A stretch of DNA of 64,000 nucleotides, taken from assembly GCF_003412465.1 (NCBI RefSeq), contig NZ_QTJV01000002.1:806001-870000 (forward strand). The letters are read 5' to 3'. The stretch comes from Chitinophaga silvisoli. GTDB lineage: Bacteria; Bacteroidota; Bacteroidia; Chitinophagales; Chitinophagaceae. Shown here in pieces: positions 1-8,251 of the stretch. A program made the position numbers and the translations under genes. A model generated the notes under the pieces. The model was not told where the DNA came from. It did not search any database and saw only the letters and a program-made list of their open reading frames with translations. Numbering within the stretch: the first letter of the stretch is position 1; every line of letters starts with the position of its first letter.

Positions 1-8
1 AGCTGATT

Positions 9-911
9 ATGAAAACAACCATACTGTGTTGCCTGCTCCTGACAGGCGTATTAGCAAAAGCGCAGACCAATATTGATTCTGTTCAACTCATTAAGGACAT
101 CCGCACTTTATCTGCCGATAAATTCGAAGGCCGCCGCACAGGCACCAAAGGCAGCAGGATGGCCCAGTTTTATCTCTTAGACCGTTTCAAACAATCTGGT
201 TTACAAGCCTTTAATAAGACTTACGAATATCCCTTCTATTACCAGGAAGCTGATAAGCAGGTAATGGGTACCAATCTGTATGGCTATATCAGTGGTAAGT
301 CAGCATCAGTTATCGTAATCAGCGCACACTACGATCATTTAGGGATAAAGAAAGACCAGGCAGGAAAGGATAGTATTTACAATGGCGCTGACGATAACGC
401 TTCCGGTGTAGGTAGTTTACTTGCCCTGATAGGATATTTCAAAAAGCACACACCTGAACATACCCTTATTTTCGTTGCTTTCGATGGTGAGGAAGAGGGG
501 CTGAAAGGCGCTGCAGCTTTTGTAAAGACCCCACCCGTACCAGTCAACCGTTTTCTGCTGAATGTAAATCTGGATATGGTGAGCCGCAATGACAAGAATG
601 AACTGTATGTATGTGGTGTGACTCCATATCCTGCACTGAAGCCTTTTGTAGATGCTGCGGCTGCAAAATCAGGTACTGTCAAACTGATTGCTGGTCATGA
701 TCATAAAGAAGATGGCAGCAACAACTGGATCAGCCAGAGTGATCAGTATGAATTCCACAAACTGAAGATCCCGTTCTTATATTTTGGCGTGGAAGATCAC
801 CCCGACTACCACAAGCTCTCTGATGAGTTTGAGCATATTCAACCATCCTTTTATTACCAGGCTACGAATCACATCCTGAATGTAGTGCTGGCAGCGGACA
901 AGGGTTTATAA
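9..911 (+). CDS. Secreted M28 family zinc aminopeptidase
   Basis: Secreted zinc-dependent peptidase of family M28, expected to trim peptides in the periplasm or outside the cell. Residues 1-19 form a Sec signal peptide ending AKAQ. The family's metal site is complete: H107 with D109 (SAHYDHLG), bridging Asp at 128/129 (NGADDNASG), the Glu pair 161-162 (DGEEEG), D189 (NLDM) and H268 (DYHKLSD). At 300 residues it is the simple single-domain form without a PA insert. The start is eight bases from the window edge, so its promoter and any upstream partner are not visible. It converges on the next gene, the two stops overlapping by six bases. The exact substrate cannot be read from sequence. Confidence 0.92.
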   Translation: MKTTILCCLLLTGVLAKAQTNIDSVQLIKDIRTLSADKFEGRRTGTKGSRMAQFYLLDRFKQSGLQAFNKTYEYPFYYQEADKQVMGTNLYGYISGKSASVIVISAHYDHLGIKKDQAGKDSIYNGADDNASGVGSLLALIGYFKKHTPEHTLIFVAFDGEEEGLKGAAAFVKTPPVPVNRFLLNVNLDMVSRNDKNELYVCGVTPYPALKPFVDAAAAKSGTVKLIAGHDHKEDGSNNWISQSDQYEFHKLKIPFLYFGVEDHPDYHKLSDEFEHIQPSFYYQATNHILNVVLAADKGL

Positions 912-1481
912 TGCCCTGAGGGAATCGGCAATCGCCTGCTGCCATTGGTATTGTACAAAATGGTTGATGCCATGGTTGGTTTCCCTGTCATACGCTTCCT
1001 GCAGGCGGTTCATTTCCCTGAAGGATTCGATGTATTCATATTGGATCATGCTGTCGTAATCATCGGCAGTCAGTTCCATTTGCGTCACCTTTTTCCTGAA
1101 GCGCAGGGCTACGAGCCAGGTGATATCAAAATGCAGCTGTTCATGCGCCAGTCCATAATCATCCTGTACCGGGGGAGTCACCCAGGAGGCACTTTTGATA
1201 TGAAAGACCTGCAAGGTGAGGTTGATGTAGAGGGTATCTTTCTTTCTGATACTGCCGCCCTCGTAGGCAAAGCTGCTGTAGGATACCGCTCCGCTTTTCG
1301 GCCGGGAGGGGGGAGCAGCCTGGAAATCAGACCACTGTAGTTTTCTATCAGAATGGTAAAAGAGTGTATCAGATTGAGAATTTTCAGGCCGGGTATCAGG
1401 TACAAAAACGACTTTGATGACTGGTTGGGTACTCATCAGTGATCCAAAAAGGCAACAGGTCCATATGATAATACTGCGCAC
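906..1481 (-). CDS. DUF922-like putative secreted metalloprotease
   Basis: Probable exported protein of the DUF922 type, a family thought to be zinc peptidases. The N-terminus (residues 1-18) is hydrophobic and looks like a signal peptide. Visible marks are LQWSDFQ near residue 50, GAVSYSSF near 65, the HEQLHFDI motif near residue 113 (HExxH-like with H-E-x-x-H spacing) and a late YDRETNHG motif near 164, which together are the family pattern. It is divergent from the paaA operon with about 50 bases between the two starts, so promoters for both must lie in that gap. No function beyond a likely metallopeptidase is supported. Confidence 0.75.
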   Translation of the reverse strand: MRSIIIWTCCLFGSLMSTQPVIKVVFVPDTRPENSQSDTLFYHSDRKLQWSDFQAAPPSRPKSGAVSYSSFAYEGGSIRKKDTLYINLTLQVFHIKSASWVTPPVQDDYGLAHEQLHFDITWLVALRFRKKVTQMELTADDYDSMIQYEYIESFREMNRLQEAYDRETNHGINHFVQYQWQQAIADSLRAL

Positions 1482-1532
1482 ACATTAAAGGTACATTTTT
1501 CGTAACTTACAGGTTACCAAAACAATCACACT

Positions 1533-2534
1533 ATGTACGGTGGTGGATACATCTTTGAAGAGCCGAAAAGGCAGCCCCTGTCCGCGCAAACCCCGGACGA
1601 CCCCGAAAAACTGGCCGCTTTTGAAAAGCGCATCGCCAATGGGGAAAAGATCGAACCTGGCGACTGGATGCCGGCCGAATACCGCAGGCAGCTGATCCGC
1701 TTAATAGAACAGCATGCTCATTCCGAAATTATCGGTGCCCTGCCAGAAGGTACCTGGATCACCCGTGCACCCGGCTTCAAACGTAAACTGGCGCTCATAG
1801 CCAAAGTACAGGATGAAATAGGCCATGGGCAGTTGCTTTATAATGCAGCCGAAACCCTGGGCAAATCCAGGGAGGCTATGATCAACGACCTGCTCAGTGG
1901 CAAGTCTAAATATTCCAATGTCTTTAATTATCCTGCTGAAACCTGGGCGGATGTAACTGTGATTGGTTTCCTGATTGATGCTGCGGCTATTGTGAACCAG
2001 GTAGCGAATGCCAAAGGGTCTTATGGCCCTTATTGCAGGGCACTGGAGCGCATTTGCTATGAGGAAAGTTTCCACCTCAAGCAGGGCCACGATGCATTTA
2101 TAGAACTGGCGACCGGTACGCCGGCACAAAAGGCAATGCTGCAGGATGCGTTGAATCGCTGGTGGCAACCCATCATGCACTTCTTTGGTCCTCCTGATAA
2201 AGCCAGCAATCACAGCGAAAAGCTGATGCAATGGAAAGTGAAGATGGCCAGCAATGACGACATGCGCAACCAGTTTCTCGATACATATGTTCCTAAGATC
2301 TGGGAATTGGGATTGACCCTGCCGGATCCATTATTGAAAAAGAACCCGGAGACAGGAAAGTGGGAATATTCCGACCCGGACTGGGACCTGTTTTTCGAAG
2401 TGATCAAGGGCAATGGACCCTGTAATAAAGAAAGACTGGATGTAAGAAAATGGGCGGAGGAAAATGGCCGCTGGATAAGAAAAGCCCTGATGCGCCCGGA
2501 AGAAATGAAACGACAAACAGCCCCCGTAGCTTAA
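1533..2534 (+). CDS. paaA: 1,2-phenylacetyl-CoA epoxidase, catalytic subunit A
   Basis: Catalytic subunit of the cytoplasmic multicomponent monooxygenase that turns phenylacetyl-CoA into ring-1,2-epoxyphenylacetyl-CoA, the committing step of aerobic phenylacetate degradation. It is a ferritin-fold diiron protein: E65 in HSEIIG, E95 and H98 in QDEIGHGQ, and E178-x-x-H181 in [11 protein letters not shown] are the expected iron ligands. Length (333 aa) is normal for PaaA. It heads a tight operon paaA-paaB-paaC-paaD. A TAACTTAC box at about 1504 is a poor match to the Bacteroidota -7 element, so the promoter is uncertain. The epoxidase reductase gene paaE and the downstream paaFGHJZ genes are not in this window. 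Confidence 0.96.
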   Translation: MYGGGYIFEEPKRQPLSAQTPDDPEKLAAFEKRIANGEKIEPGDWMPAEYRRQLIRLIEQHAHSEIIGALPEGTWITRAPGFKRKLALIAKVQDEIGHGQLLYNAAETLGKSREAMINDLLSGKSKYSNVFNYPAETWADVTVIGFLIDAAAIVNQVANAKGSYGPYCRALERICYEESFHLKQGHDAFIELATGTPAQKAMLQDALNRWWQPIMHFFGPPDKASNHSEKLMQWKVKMASNDDMRNQFLDTYVPKIWELGLTLPDPLLKKNPETGKWEYSDPDWDLFFEVIKGNGPCNKERLDVRKWAEENGRWIRKALMRPEEMKRQTAPVA

Positions 2535-2554
2535 CAAGAATTTTTTTCACGATT

Positions 2555-2920
2555 ATGACTGACTCATTAGATCCACGTGTCAACCGGCTCCGGTTAGATA
2601 ATATTGATGCCCCCTTTACCATAGAAGAAGGAGAAAACTGGCAGGCCTATGAAGTATTTCACCAGGAAAAGCGCGGCGCACACCATGAACATGTGGGGTG
2701 TGTACACGCACCAGATCCACAAATGGCGCTGATTTTCGCCAAAGAGCAATTTGGTAGAAGAAAGAAATGTGTGAATCTCTGGGTAGTGCGCAGTGCGGAC
2801 ATTCTGGCTTTCGGGCTGGAAGATGAAGATATGTTTGCCAACAATATGGAGAAGACCTACCGCGATGCCAGCGGGTTCAAGGTGATGGAAAAGATCAATA
2901 AGTTCAAAGGTAAGCCCTGA
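2555..2920 (+). CDS. paaB: 1,2-phenylacetyl-CoA epoxidase, subunit B
   Basis: Small accessory subunit of the phenylacetyl-CoA epoxidase, needed for assembly of the complex rather than for chemistry. I place the start at the ATG at 2555 (MTDSLDPRV), giving 121 aa. The frame is open further upstream to 2450, but that extension lies inside paaA and has no PaaB-like sequence. The core QAYEVFHQEKRGAHHEHVGCVHA and the later WVVRSADI segment are typical of PaaB. The gene starts 20 bases after the paaA stop and ends 5 bases before paaC, so the three are surely co-transcribed. Confidence 0.93.
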   Translation: MTDSLDPRVNRLRLDNIDAPFTIEEGENWQAYEVFHQEKRGAHHEHVGCVHAPDPQMALIFAKEQFGRRKKCVNLWVVRSADILAFGLEDEDMFANNMEKTYRDASGFKVMEKINKFKGKP

Positions 2921-2925
2921 CAATA

Positions 2926-3669
2926 ATGGAAAACTTAATAAAAGAACTTGTCACCAAAATGGCTGACGATGCCCTGATACTGGGCCACCGTAATTCTGAA
3001 TGGACGGGGCTCGGCCCTGTAATGGAAGAAGACATTGCTTTCTCTTCCATGGCACAGGACAAGATAGGACATGCCTGGGCGCTTTACCGCATGCTGCAGG
3101 ACATGGAAGGTGGCCAGGATCCTGACCAGTTCGCATTTTTAAGACCTGCATCAGAATACAAATGCTGTCATCTTACAGAGATGCCCATTGGTACTTATGA
3201 ATTTAGTCTGATGCGACATTTTCTGTTTGATCATGCAGAGACTGTACGCTATAGTAGTCTGCTGGAAAGCAGTTTTCTGCCACTCCGGCAACTGGCCCAA
3301 AAAGTAAAAGGGGAACTGAAATACCATACACTTCATGCAGATGCCTGGATCATCCAGCTGGGAAAAGGAGGGGCGGAGAGTCATGAAAAAATGCAGGCAG
3401 CGCTGGACAGTTGTTTCCCGCTGGCGGCAGGTATTTTTGAACCGGGTCCTGATGATGGAGGGTTGAGTGATGTATACCCCGGAGAGAAGGTATTACAGGA
3501 GCGCTGGATGGAGAATATTTATCCTGTATTGACCAAAGCAGCCCTGAATCTTCCTGGAGAAGTAACGCCTGCTTATGGTGGCAGGTATGGTCAGCACACA
3601 CCTTACCTGCATGCTTTACTGGAAGAAATGGGAGAAGTGTTCAGACAGGATCCTGCTGCAGCCTGGTGA
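2926..3669 (+). CDS. paaC: 1,2-phenylacetyl-CoA epoxidase, structural subunit C
   Basis: Structural partner of PaaA in the phenylacetyl-CoA epoxidase. It has the same ferritin-like fold as PaaA, but in studied complexes it lacks the working diiron centre. The 247-residue length and the segments LGHRNSEWTGLGPVMEEDIAFSSM near the N-terminus and IGHAWALY near residue 50 fit PaaC. The stop codon TGA lies within the GTGA at 3666-3669, where a GTG could also begin paaD by translational coupling. Its position between paaB and paaD is the standard gene order. Confidence 0.93.
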   Translation: MENLIKELVTKMADDALILGHRNSEWTGLGPVMEEDIAFSSMAQDKIGHAWALYRMLQDMEGGQDPDQFAFLRPASEYKCCHLTEMPIGTYEFSLMRHFLFDHAETVRYSSLLESSFLPLRQLAQKVKGELKYHTLHADAWIIQLGKGGAESHEKMQAALDSCFPLAAGIFEPGPDDGGLSDVYPGEKVLQERWMENIYPVLTKAALNLPGEVTPAYGGRYGQHTPYLHALLEEMGEVFRQDPAAAW

Positions 3670-3689
3670 GCTTTTTAACTGAAGATAAT

Positions 3690-4172
3690 ATGGATACTAT
3701 CAAAGCCATTTATGCATCCCTGGAAAAGGTCATGGACCCGGAAATCCCTGTATTGAATGTACTGGAAATGGGTATGATTACCGATGTACAGCAGGATGAA
3801 AAAGGCATTCATATAAAAATGATCCCAACCTTTTCAGCTTGTCCGGCTATCTCAGTGATCAGGCAATCAATCAGTGATACGGTGAGTAAAGACCTGCACT
3901 TGCCTGTAGAAGTGAGCGTAGATGCTGCTATACAATGGAATAGCAACAGGTTGACTGAAACTGCGAAGGAAAAGCTCCGTGGTTTTGGCATAGCAGCGCC
4001 TCCGGTACATCATGGTGAAATAGAGGCAGATATGCTGTTGCATGTCACCTGTCCGCATTGTGGCAGTGACAATACATTTATGCGTTCTCCCTTTGGAGCG
4101 ACCCTTTGCAGGGCCATGCATTTCTGCCGTCAATGTGGAATGATGTTCGAACAGTTTAAGCCCCTTACCTGA
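3690..4172 (+). CDS. paaD: PaaD, maturation factor of phenylacetyl-CoA epoxidase
   Basis: PaaD is thought to help assemble the metal centres of the epoxidase. The N-terminal half is a MIP18/DUF59 domain (VMDPEIPVLNVLEMGMI at about residues 14-30, then PTFSACPA with the conserved Cys). The C-terminal half carries two pairs of cysteines, CPHC and CRQC, forming a probable zinc or Fe-S site typical of PaaD and absent in plain SufT-like proteins. I prefer the ATG at 3690 (MDTIKAIY). A GTG at 3666 overlapping the paaC stop would add eight residues and cannot be excluded. It is the last paa gene here; nadD follows after 46 bases. Confidence 0.92.
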   Translation: MDTIKAIYASLEKVMDPEIPVLNVLEMGMITDVQQDEKGIHIKMIPTFSACPAISVIRQSISDTVSKDLHLPVEVSVDAAIQWNSNRLTETAKEKLRGFGIAAPPVHHGEIEADMLLHVTCPHCGSDNTFMRSPFGATLCRAMHFCRQCGMMFEQFKPLT

Positions 4173-4218
4173 TTTTTCCTCATATTTATTTACTTTCACG
4201 CTTCAAAAAGCAAGGGGC

Positions 4219-4788
4219 ATGAAGATAGGCTTGTATTTTGGATCATTTAATCCTATACATACCGGTCATATGATCATCGCGAATTTCGTGGCATATCATA
4301 CGGATCTGGACAAGGTGTGGCTGGTCGTTTCTCCACAAAATCCATTAAAACCATCGGCATCATTACTCAATGAACATAACCGTTTTCACCTGGTAGAACT
4401 GGCTATCCAGGATGAGCCTAAGCTCAGGGCCAGTAACATCGAGTTCTCGTTACCAAGACCATCATTTACTGTTGATACATTAGCTTACCTGTCAGAGAAA
4501 TTTCCGACACAGGAGTTTGCGATCATTATGGGGAGTGACAGTTTTCAGAACATTACCCGCTGGCGCAATTACCAGCACATTGTGAGGAATTACCCGATCT
4601 ATGTGTACAAACGTCCGGGACATGAGGTCACAGAGACACATGGCGCTACGGTAAAAATACTGGAAGCGCCTATGCTGGATATATCAGCAACAGATATACG
4701 GAACTGGATAAAAGAAGGAATGTCAATCCGTTACATGGTGCCAGACAATGTAGCAGCGTATATTGCAGCCAATAACTACTACAAGTAA
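4219..4788 (+). CDS. nadD: Nicotinate-nucleotide adenylyltransferase
   Basis: Cytoplasmic enzyme that joins nicotinate mononucleotide and ATP to form deamido-NAD, an essential NAD synthesis step. The nucleotidyltransferase signature GSFNPIHTGH is at residues 8-17, and the second substrate-binding motif ISATDIR is near residue 155. Length (189 aa) is normal. It follows paaD by 46 bases on the same strand and could be read through from the paa operon, but no metabolic link is needed because nadD is a housekeeping gene. It converges with the AI-2E permease gene, whose stop is directly adjacent with no visible hairpin between. Confidence 0.95.
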   Translation: MKIGLYFGSFNPIHTGHMIIANFVAYHTDLDKVWLVVSPQNPLKPSASLLNEHNRFHLVELAIQDEPKLRASNIEFSLPRPSFTVDTLAYLSEKFPTQEFAIIMGSDSFQNITRWRNYQHIVRNYPIYVYKRPGHEVTETHGATVKILEAPMLDISATDIRNWIKEGMSIRYMVPDNVAAYIAANNYYK

Positions 4789-5823
4789 TTATTTCTCTAT
4801 CCTTACTTCCCGCTTCTTGACGAGGAATTCATTTGAATAGATCTCGAGCAGCAGGATGAACATAGATATTAACAGAGGTCCGAAGATCAGTCCTATAAAC
4901 CCGAACAGGTTTACGCCTACCAGCACACCGAATACGGTAATCATAGGGTGTACATCACCAATCTTTTTAGCCAGCATAAATCTGAAGATATTATCTGACG
5001 TACCTACTACGGCAAATCCGTAAACGAGAACGGCTATGCCCTGCCAGGTATTGCCTGTGCCCAGGAGGTATAAACCCATGGGAACGTATACGGCGGCGGC
5101 ACCTACTACTGGTAGCATAGAGGTACAGCAGGTAACGGCAAACCAAAAGACAGGCTGTGGTACTTTGAAAATAAAGTATCCGATCAGGGAGACGATACCC
5201 TGTATGATGGCAATGAGTGGAATTCCCACCGCATTGGCAATCACCAGTTTGCGGAATTCAGCGCCCAATCGGAGTACATTTTCATCTTTCAGGGGGATGT
5301 ATTCATACAGATAGGCCTCCATTTCACGGCCACATACCAGCATGAAATAAAGTATGAAGTACATGATGGCGATCGTAGTAAGGGTATTGAAAGTAGCGCC
5401 CAGCAGGCGGGGGAGGACCGCTGTCAGGTAGCCTTGCAATTGTTCCAGTTTAACCTGCGAAAGCACATCTACCTTAGTGGCACTATGAATGCGTTCATTG
5501 AGTGTCTTGAGACCTCCAATCAACTCTGAAGTATGCTCAATGGCGTAGCCAACCTTGTCAGTAAGCATATTGATCATCAGGCCTACCGGCAATAAGATGA
5601 TGATGAAGGAGAGGATCATCAGCATAGCAGCGGCGAGCGGCTTTTTCCAATTGCGCTTTTCAACCAGTCTGAACATGTAATTCCGGCTGATTACATATAG
5701 GGTGATGGCACCCAGGAAGCCGGGGAAAAAGGCATACATCTCAATAAAGAGGAGTGTAGCCAGCAAAACGATAATCAGCAGGAAACAGATCTGTTTCAGG
5801 CGTTCGTTGTCAATCGCGCTCAT
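4789..5823 (-). CDS. AI-2E/PerM family membrane transporter
   Basis: Inner-membrane permease of the AI-2E exporter (PerM, UPF0118) family. There are about seven to eight hydrophobic segments in 344 residues: a pair near 12-50, one at 65-85, then a cluster from 150 to the end with the typical QGIVSLIGYFIFKVPQPVFW and VGVNLFGFIGLIFGPLL segments. Family members have been linked to autoinducer-2 export or Na+/H+ antiport, so the substrate is not predictable. The basic tail KKREVRIEK is cytoplasmic by the positive-inside rule. It is a single gene, divergent from the YtxH operon across a 204-base gap. Confidence 0.9.
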   Translation of the reverse strand: MSAIDNERLKQICFLLIIVLLATLLFIEMYAFFPGFLGAITLYVISRNYMFRLVEKRNWKKPLAAAMLMILSFIIILLPVGLMINMLTDKVGYAIEHTSELIGGLKTLNERIHSATKVDVLSQVKLEQLQGYLTAVLPRLLGATFNTLTTIAIMYFILYFMLVCGREMEAYLYEYIPLKDENVLRLGAEFRKLVIANAVGIPLIAIIQGIVSLIGYFIFKVPQPVFWFAVTCCTSMLPVVGAAAVYVPMGLYLLGTGNTWQGIAVLVYGFAVVGTSDNIFRFMLAKKIGDVHPMITVFGVLVGVNLFGFIGLIFGPLLISMFILLLEIYSNEFLVKKREVRIEK

Positions 5824-6027
5824 AAGGTTGATAAGTTAATGTAAGAGAAGGTGATACAAAAAGAGTACCGTTCGCTGCTATTTCCTTACCAGCCCTGAGT
5901 GATTACTAATTGCGCCTGCCGATTTTTTCAACATGTATTTTTCGTTAACTGCTAATCTTGGAATAGTGTTTGTACCTCTCATATTCCAATTATGTTAATC
6001 TAATTACTCACCTAAAAAACCAGAATT

Positions 6028-6225
6028 ATGGCAAGCAACGGATCAAAAGCAGTTGTATCATTCATTGTTGGCGCAGCAGTAGGTGTTGCGGTAGGTTATT
6101 TCCTGAACTCTGACAAGAAAGACGAACTGGTCGACAAGCTGAAATATCAGGCTGACAAACTGAAAGATAAACTGAAAAAGAAAAAGGAGCAATATGAGGA
6201 TGCCCTGGAAAATGAGCTGGCTTAA
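6028..6225 (+). CDS. YtxH domain small membrane protein
   Basis: A 65-residue protein with one N-terminal transmembrane helix rich in Gly and Ala (about residues 8-26, FIVGAAVGVAVGYFL) followed by a strongly charged Lys/Asp/Glu amphipathic coil. This is the YtxH pattern, found in many stress-induced envelope proteins. It is the first of three same-strand genes spaced 26-28 bases apart (6028-7083), with a holin-like protein and a basic unknown protein following. The 204 bases upstream should hold the promoter of this operon; I see no perfect TAnnTTTG box there. Confidence 0.85.
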   Translation: MASNGSKAVVSFIVGAAVGVAVGYFLNSDKKDELVDKLKYQADKLKDKLKKKKEQYEDALENELA

Positions 6226-6251
6226 TCCCTTATTGCACTAAAATCATTTGC

Positions 6252-6683
6252 ATGGAAGATAATTTCAGCAACTATTTTAACCAGACAGGCAAGGTTGCCA
6301 AAGAGTATCTGGAAACCCGTCTGGACCTCATTAAGCTCCAGGCAGCAGGAAAGCTATCAAAGGCCCTCGGGCTTTTTTTCTCTTTGATACTGGCTTTCCT
6401 GCTGTTCTTTTTTGTTGTCGTATTTCTTGGAATGGTACTGGGCTTCTGGATTGGAGAAATGACCAATAGTTATACAATTGGATTTTCCTGTTCCGCCGGG
6501 CTTTTCATCTTCTTACTCCTCATCATCTTATGGTTCCGCGAGCCCCTCATTCAGCGCCCGCTGTCCAATATGCTGATTAAGGAATTAGTGAGTGAAATGG
6601 AGGTTGAAGCCAAAGAAGAAGCAGAACTGGAAAAGGAATTAGACAGAATGGAGGAGGAAGACGAATATCATGAGCAGTTATAA
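6252..6683 (+). CDS. Holin-X-like (phage holin family) membrane protein
   Basis: Small integral membrane protein with two long hydrophobic helices (about residues 38-66 and 76-98) between an amphipathic N-terminus and a very acidic C-terminal tail (EMEVEAKEEAELEKELDRM). This layout matches the Holin-X/PF07332-type family, which despite its name is chromosomal and common beside YtxH genes in Bacteroidota. No endolysin or other phage gene is near, so a lysis role is not supported. It sits in the middle of the YtxH operon and probably acts in envelope stress or membrane organisation. Confidence 0.8.
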   Translation: MEDNFSNYFNQTGKVAKEYLETRLDLIKLQAAGKLSKALGLFFSLILAFLLFFFVVVFLGMVLGFWIGEMTNSYTIGFSCSAGLFIFLLLIILWFREPLIQRPLSNMLIKELVSEMEVEAKEEAELEKELDRMEEEDEYHEQL

Positions 6684-6711
6684 TTTAACCATCATGAAAA
6701 AATAATTACAC

Positions 6712-7083
6712 ATGCCCAAGGTGAAGATCACCAACTCAAGCACACTACAAAGTGAGATCCTGAGGTTAAAGAGAAAATCCCGTTCGCTGGAAAATGAGCT
6801 GGGAGACCGCGTAGATTATTTCAAAGGCAATTATGGCAAGATGGCCCTCAATTCTGTCATACCCGGTAGTGCAAAACATTCGGGTTGGATGGGTATTGCA
6901 GGCAAGGTAGCGAAAGTGGCCTGGCAAAGTAGCAGTGCCAAATCATTCGCTACCAATGCCCTGATGACGGCATTAGAATTTGTTGGTGTCAGAATGGGAA
7001 TCAATCTCTTTGATAAATTCCGCAAGAGCAGAAGCAAAAAGAAGAAAGCCAAAATGGCGGCTACTCCTCCTGAAGAAGATTAG
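6712..7083 (+). CDS. Conserved basic protein of the YtxH operon, unknown
   Basis: I do not recognise a named function. The 123-residue product starts with a charged coiled segment (SEILRLKRKSRSLENELGDRV), has a moderately hydrophobic stretch with GWMGIAGKVAKVAWQ and a possible membrane-associated helix around residues 80-103, and ends in a Lys/Arg-rich cluster followed by PPEED. It lies 28 bases after the holin-like gene and is the last gene of the operon. It converges with the radical SAM gene, overlapping its stop by four bases. Its context suggests a partner of the YtxH and holin-like membrane proteins. Confidence 0.75.
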   Translation: MPKVKITNSSTLQSEILRLKRKSRSLENELGDRVDYFKGNYGKMALNSVIPGSAKHSGWMGIAGKVAKVAWQSSSAKSFATNALMTALEFVGVRMGINLFDKFRKSRSKKKKAKMAATPPEED

Positions 7084-8105
7084 CCCCATACCTTGGTGCC
7101 TTCACTACAGTTTGCACAGATATCTATATTGGCCCTGCCCTTCATAATCTGGGTACGGAAACCAACATATTTCTCATTTTGCCACAGTTCTTTCATGGAC
7201 TGTTGCTTCAAATCGCCCAGTTTATGCTGGGCGTCCTTGTCAAAACAGCAGGGTACAACCAGACCATCCCAGGTAATAACAGGTGCATGCCACAGGCGCC
7301 AGCAGTGATTCCCCATTTTATTCTTGATCTTATAGGTACCATCTTCGAGGCGACGGTAACGGCTAAATTTGTCAATAGTCGGAATCAGTCGGTTTCCTTC
7401 TTCATAATCATACACTTGTGCAGTTTTGAAGCGCACCTGGTCTACCCCTATTTCCTTCGCCAGTAGTTTGATATCCTCAATCTGGTGTTCGTTTGGCTTC
7501 ACAACCAGGAACTGGAAGAAGACAAAGGGCTTCTTGGAATTCAGTTCCTTTTTCCACTTCACGATATTTTTAGCCCCCTGAATTACCTTTTCCAGGTTGC
7601 CACCCACCCTATATTGGGTATACACATCCTGTGTGGTACCATCAATAGAAATAATCAGGCGGTCCAGGCCACTTTCTACCGTTTTGCGGGCGTTTTCGTC
7701 CGTCAGGTAGTGCGCATTAGTGGAGGTAGCAGTATACAGGCCTTTGCTGCTGGCATACTTTACCATGTCCAGGAATCCTGTATTCAGGTATGGTTCCCCC
7801 TGGAAATAAAATATGAGGTAGAGGAGATCTTTGGAGATCTCATCAATCGTTTTTCTAAAGAAATCCTGATTCAGCATCCCTGTAGGACGGGTGAAAGCCC
7901 GTAAGCCACTAGGGCATTCCGGACACCGGAGATTGCAGGAAGTAGTCGGTTCGAATGACACAGAGATTGGTAAACCCCATTGCACTGGTTTCCGAGACCA
8001 TTTACTTACAAAATAACTGCTCAGTACTTTTCCGGCATTCCATCCACGACGAAGGGTAAACTTAGAAAGCAGGTTCAACGAATCATTCCAATTAAAATCC
8101 GGCAT
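7080..8105 (-). CDS. Radical SAM/SPASM domain oxidoreductase
   Basis: Cytoplasmic iron-sulfur enzyme that cleaves S-adenosylmethionine to start radical chemistry. The cluster motif is C57-x3-C61-x2-C64 (CNLRCPEC) near the N-terminus. A C-terminal SPASM/twitch region supplies more cysteines: CC in GLVVPCCFDK and a CxxC at residues 330-333 (CANC). Spacing suits an auxiliary Fe-S cluster. SPASM proteins modify peptides, or act in sugar and cofactor metabolism; there is no small precursor peptide gene beside it, so the substrate is unknown. The 341-residue length is typical for short SPASM proteins. It is a single gene. Confidence 0.88.
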   Translation of the reverse strand: MPDFNWNDSLNLLSKFTLRRGWNAGKVLSSYFVSKWSRKPVQWGLPISVSFEPTTSCNLRCPECPSGLRAFTRPTGMLNQDFFRKTIDEISKDLLYLIFYFQGEPYLNTGFLDMVKYASSKGLYTATSTNAHYLTDENARKTVESGLDRLIISIDGTTQDVYTQYRVGGNLEKVIQGAKNIVKWKKELNSKKPFVFFQFLVVKPNEHQIEDIKLLAKEIGVDQVRFKTAQVYDYEEGNRLIPTIDKFSRYRRLEDGTYKIKNKMGNHCWRLWHAPVITWDGLVVPCCFDKDAQHKLGDLKQQSMKELWQNEKYVGFRTQIMKGRANIDICANCSEGTKVWG

Positions 8106-8177
8106 AACACAAACACTTTGGATATTGTAAAAATAAGATAACTATATCGGTTATGGATAATAATATTATACTTGCTA

Positions 8178-8185
8178 TAAATTTG
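8178..8185 (+). promoter_or_regulatory. Candidate -7 promoter element for the GH25 lysozyme gene
   Basis: TAAATTTG matches the Bacteroidota -7 consensus TAnnTTTG exactly. It lies 66 bases before the GTG start of the lysozyme gene. No good TTTG -33 box is seen 19-21 bases upstream, so support is partial. Confidence 0.35.
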
Positions 8186-8251
8186 ACATAGTCAATACGT
8201 AGCGGATACTCCAAAAGCAAAGGCTATGCTAAAAGCAGAATTAATACTATC

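Noticed and set aside
2450-2554. Longer start for paaB inside paaA
   Set aside because: The extra 35 residues overlap paaA and have no PaaB-like sequence; the ATG at 2555 gives the family length.
6252-7083. Holin-like genes as a sign of prophage
   Set aside because: No capsid, tail, integrase, lysogeny or endolysin gene is next to them, and YtxH-linked holin-like proteins are chromosomal.
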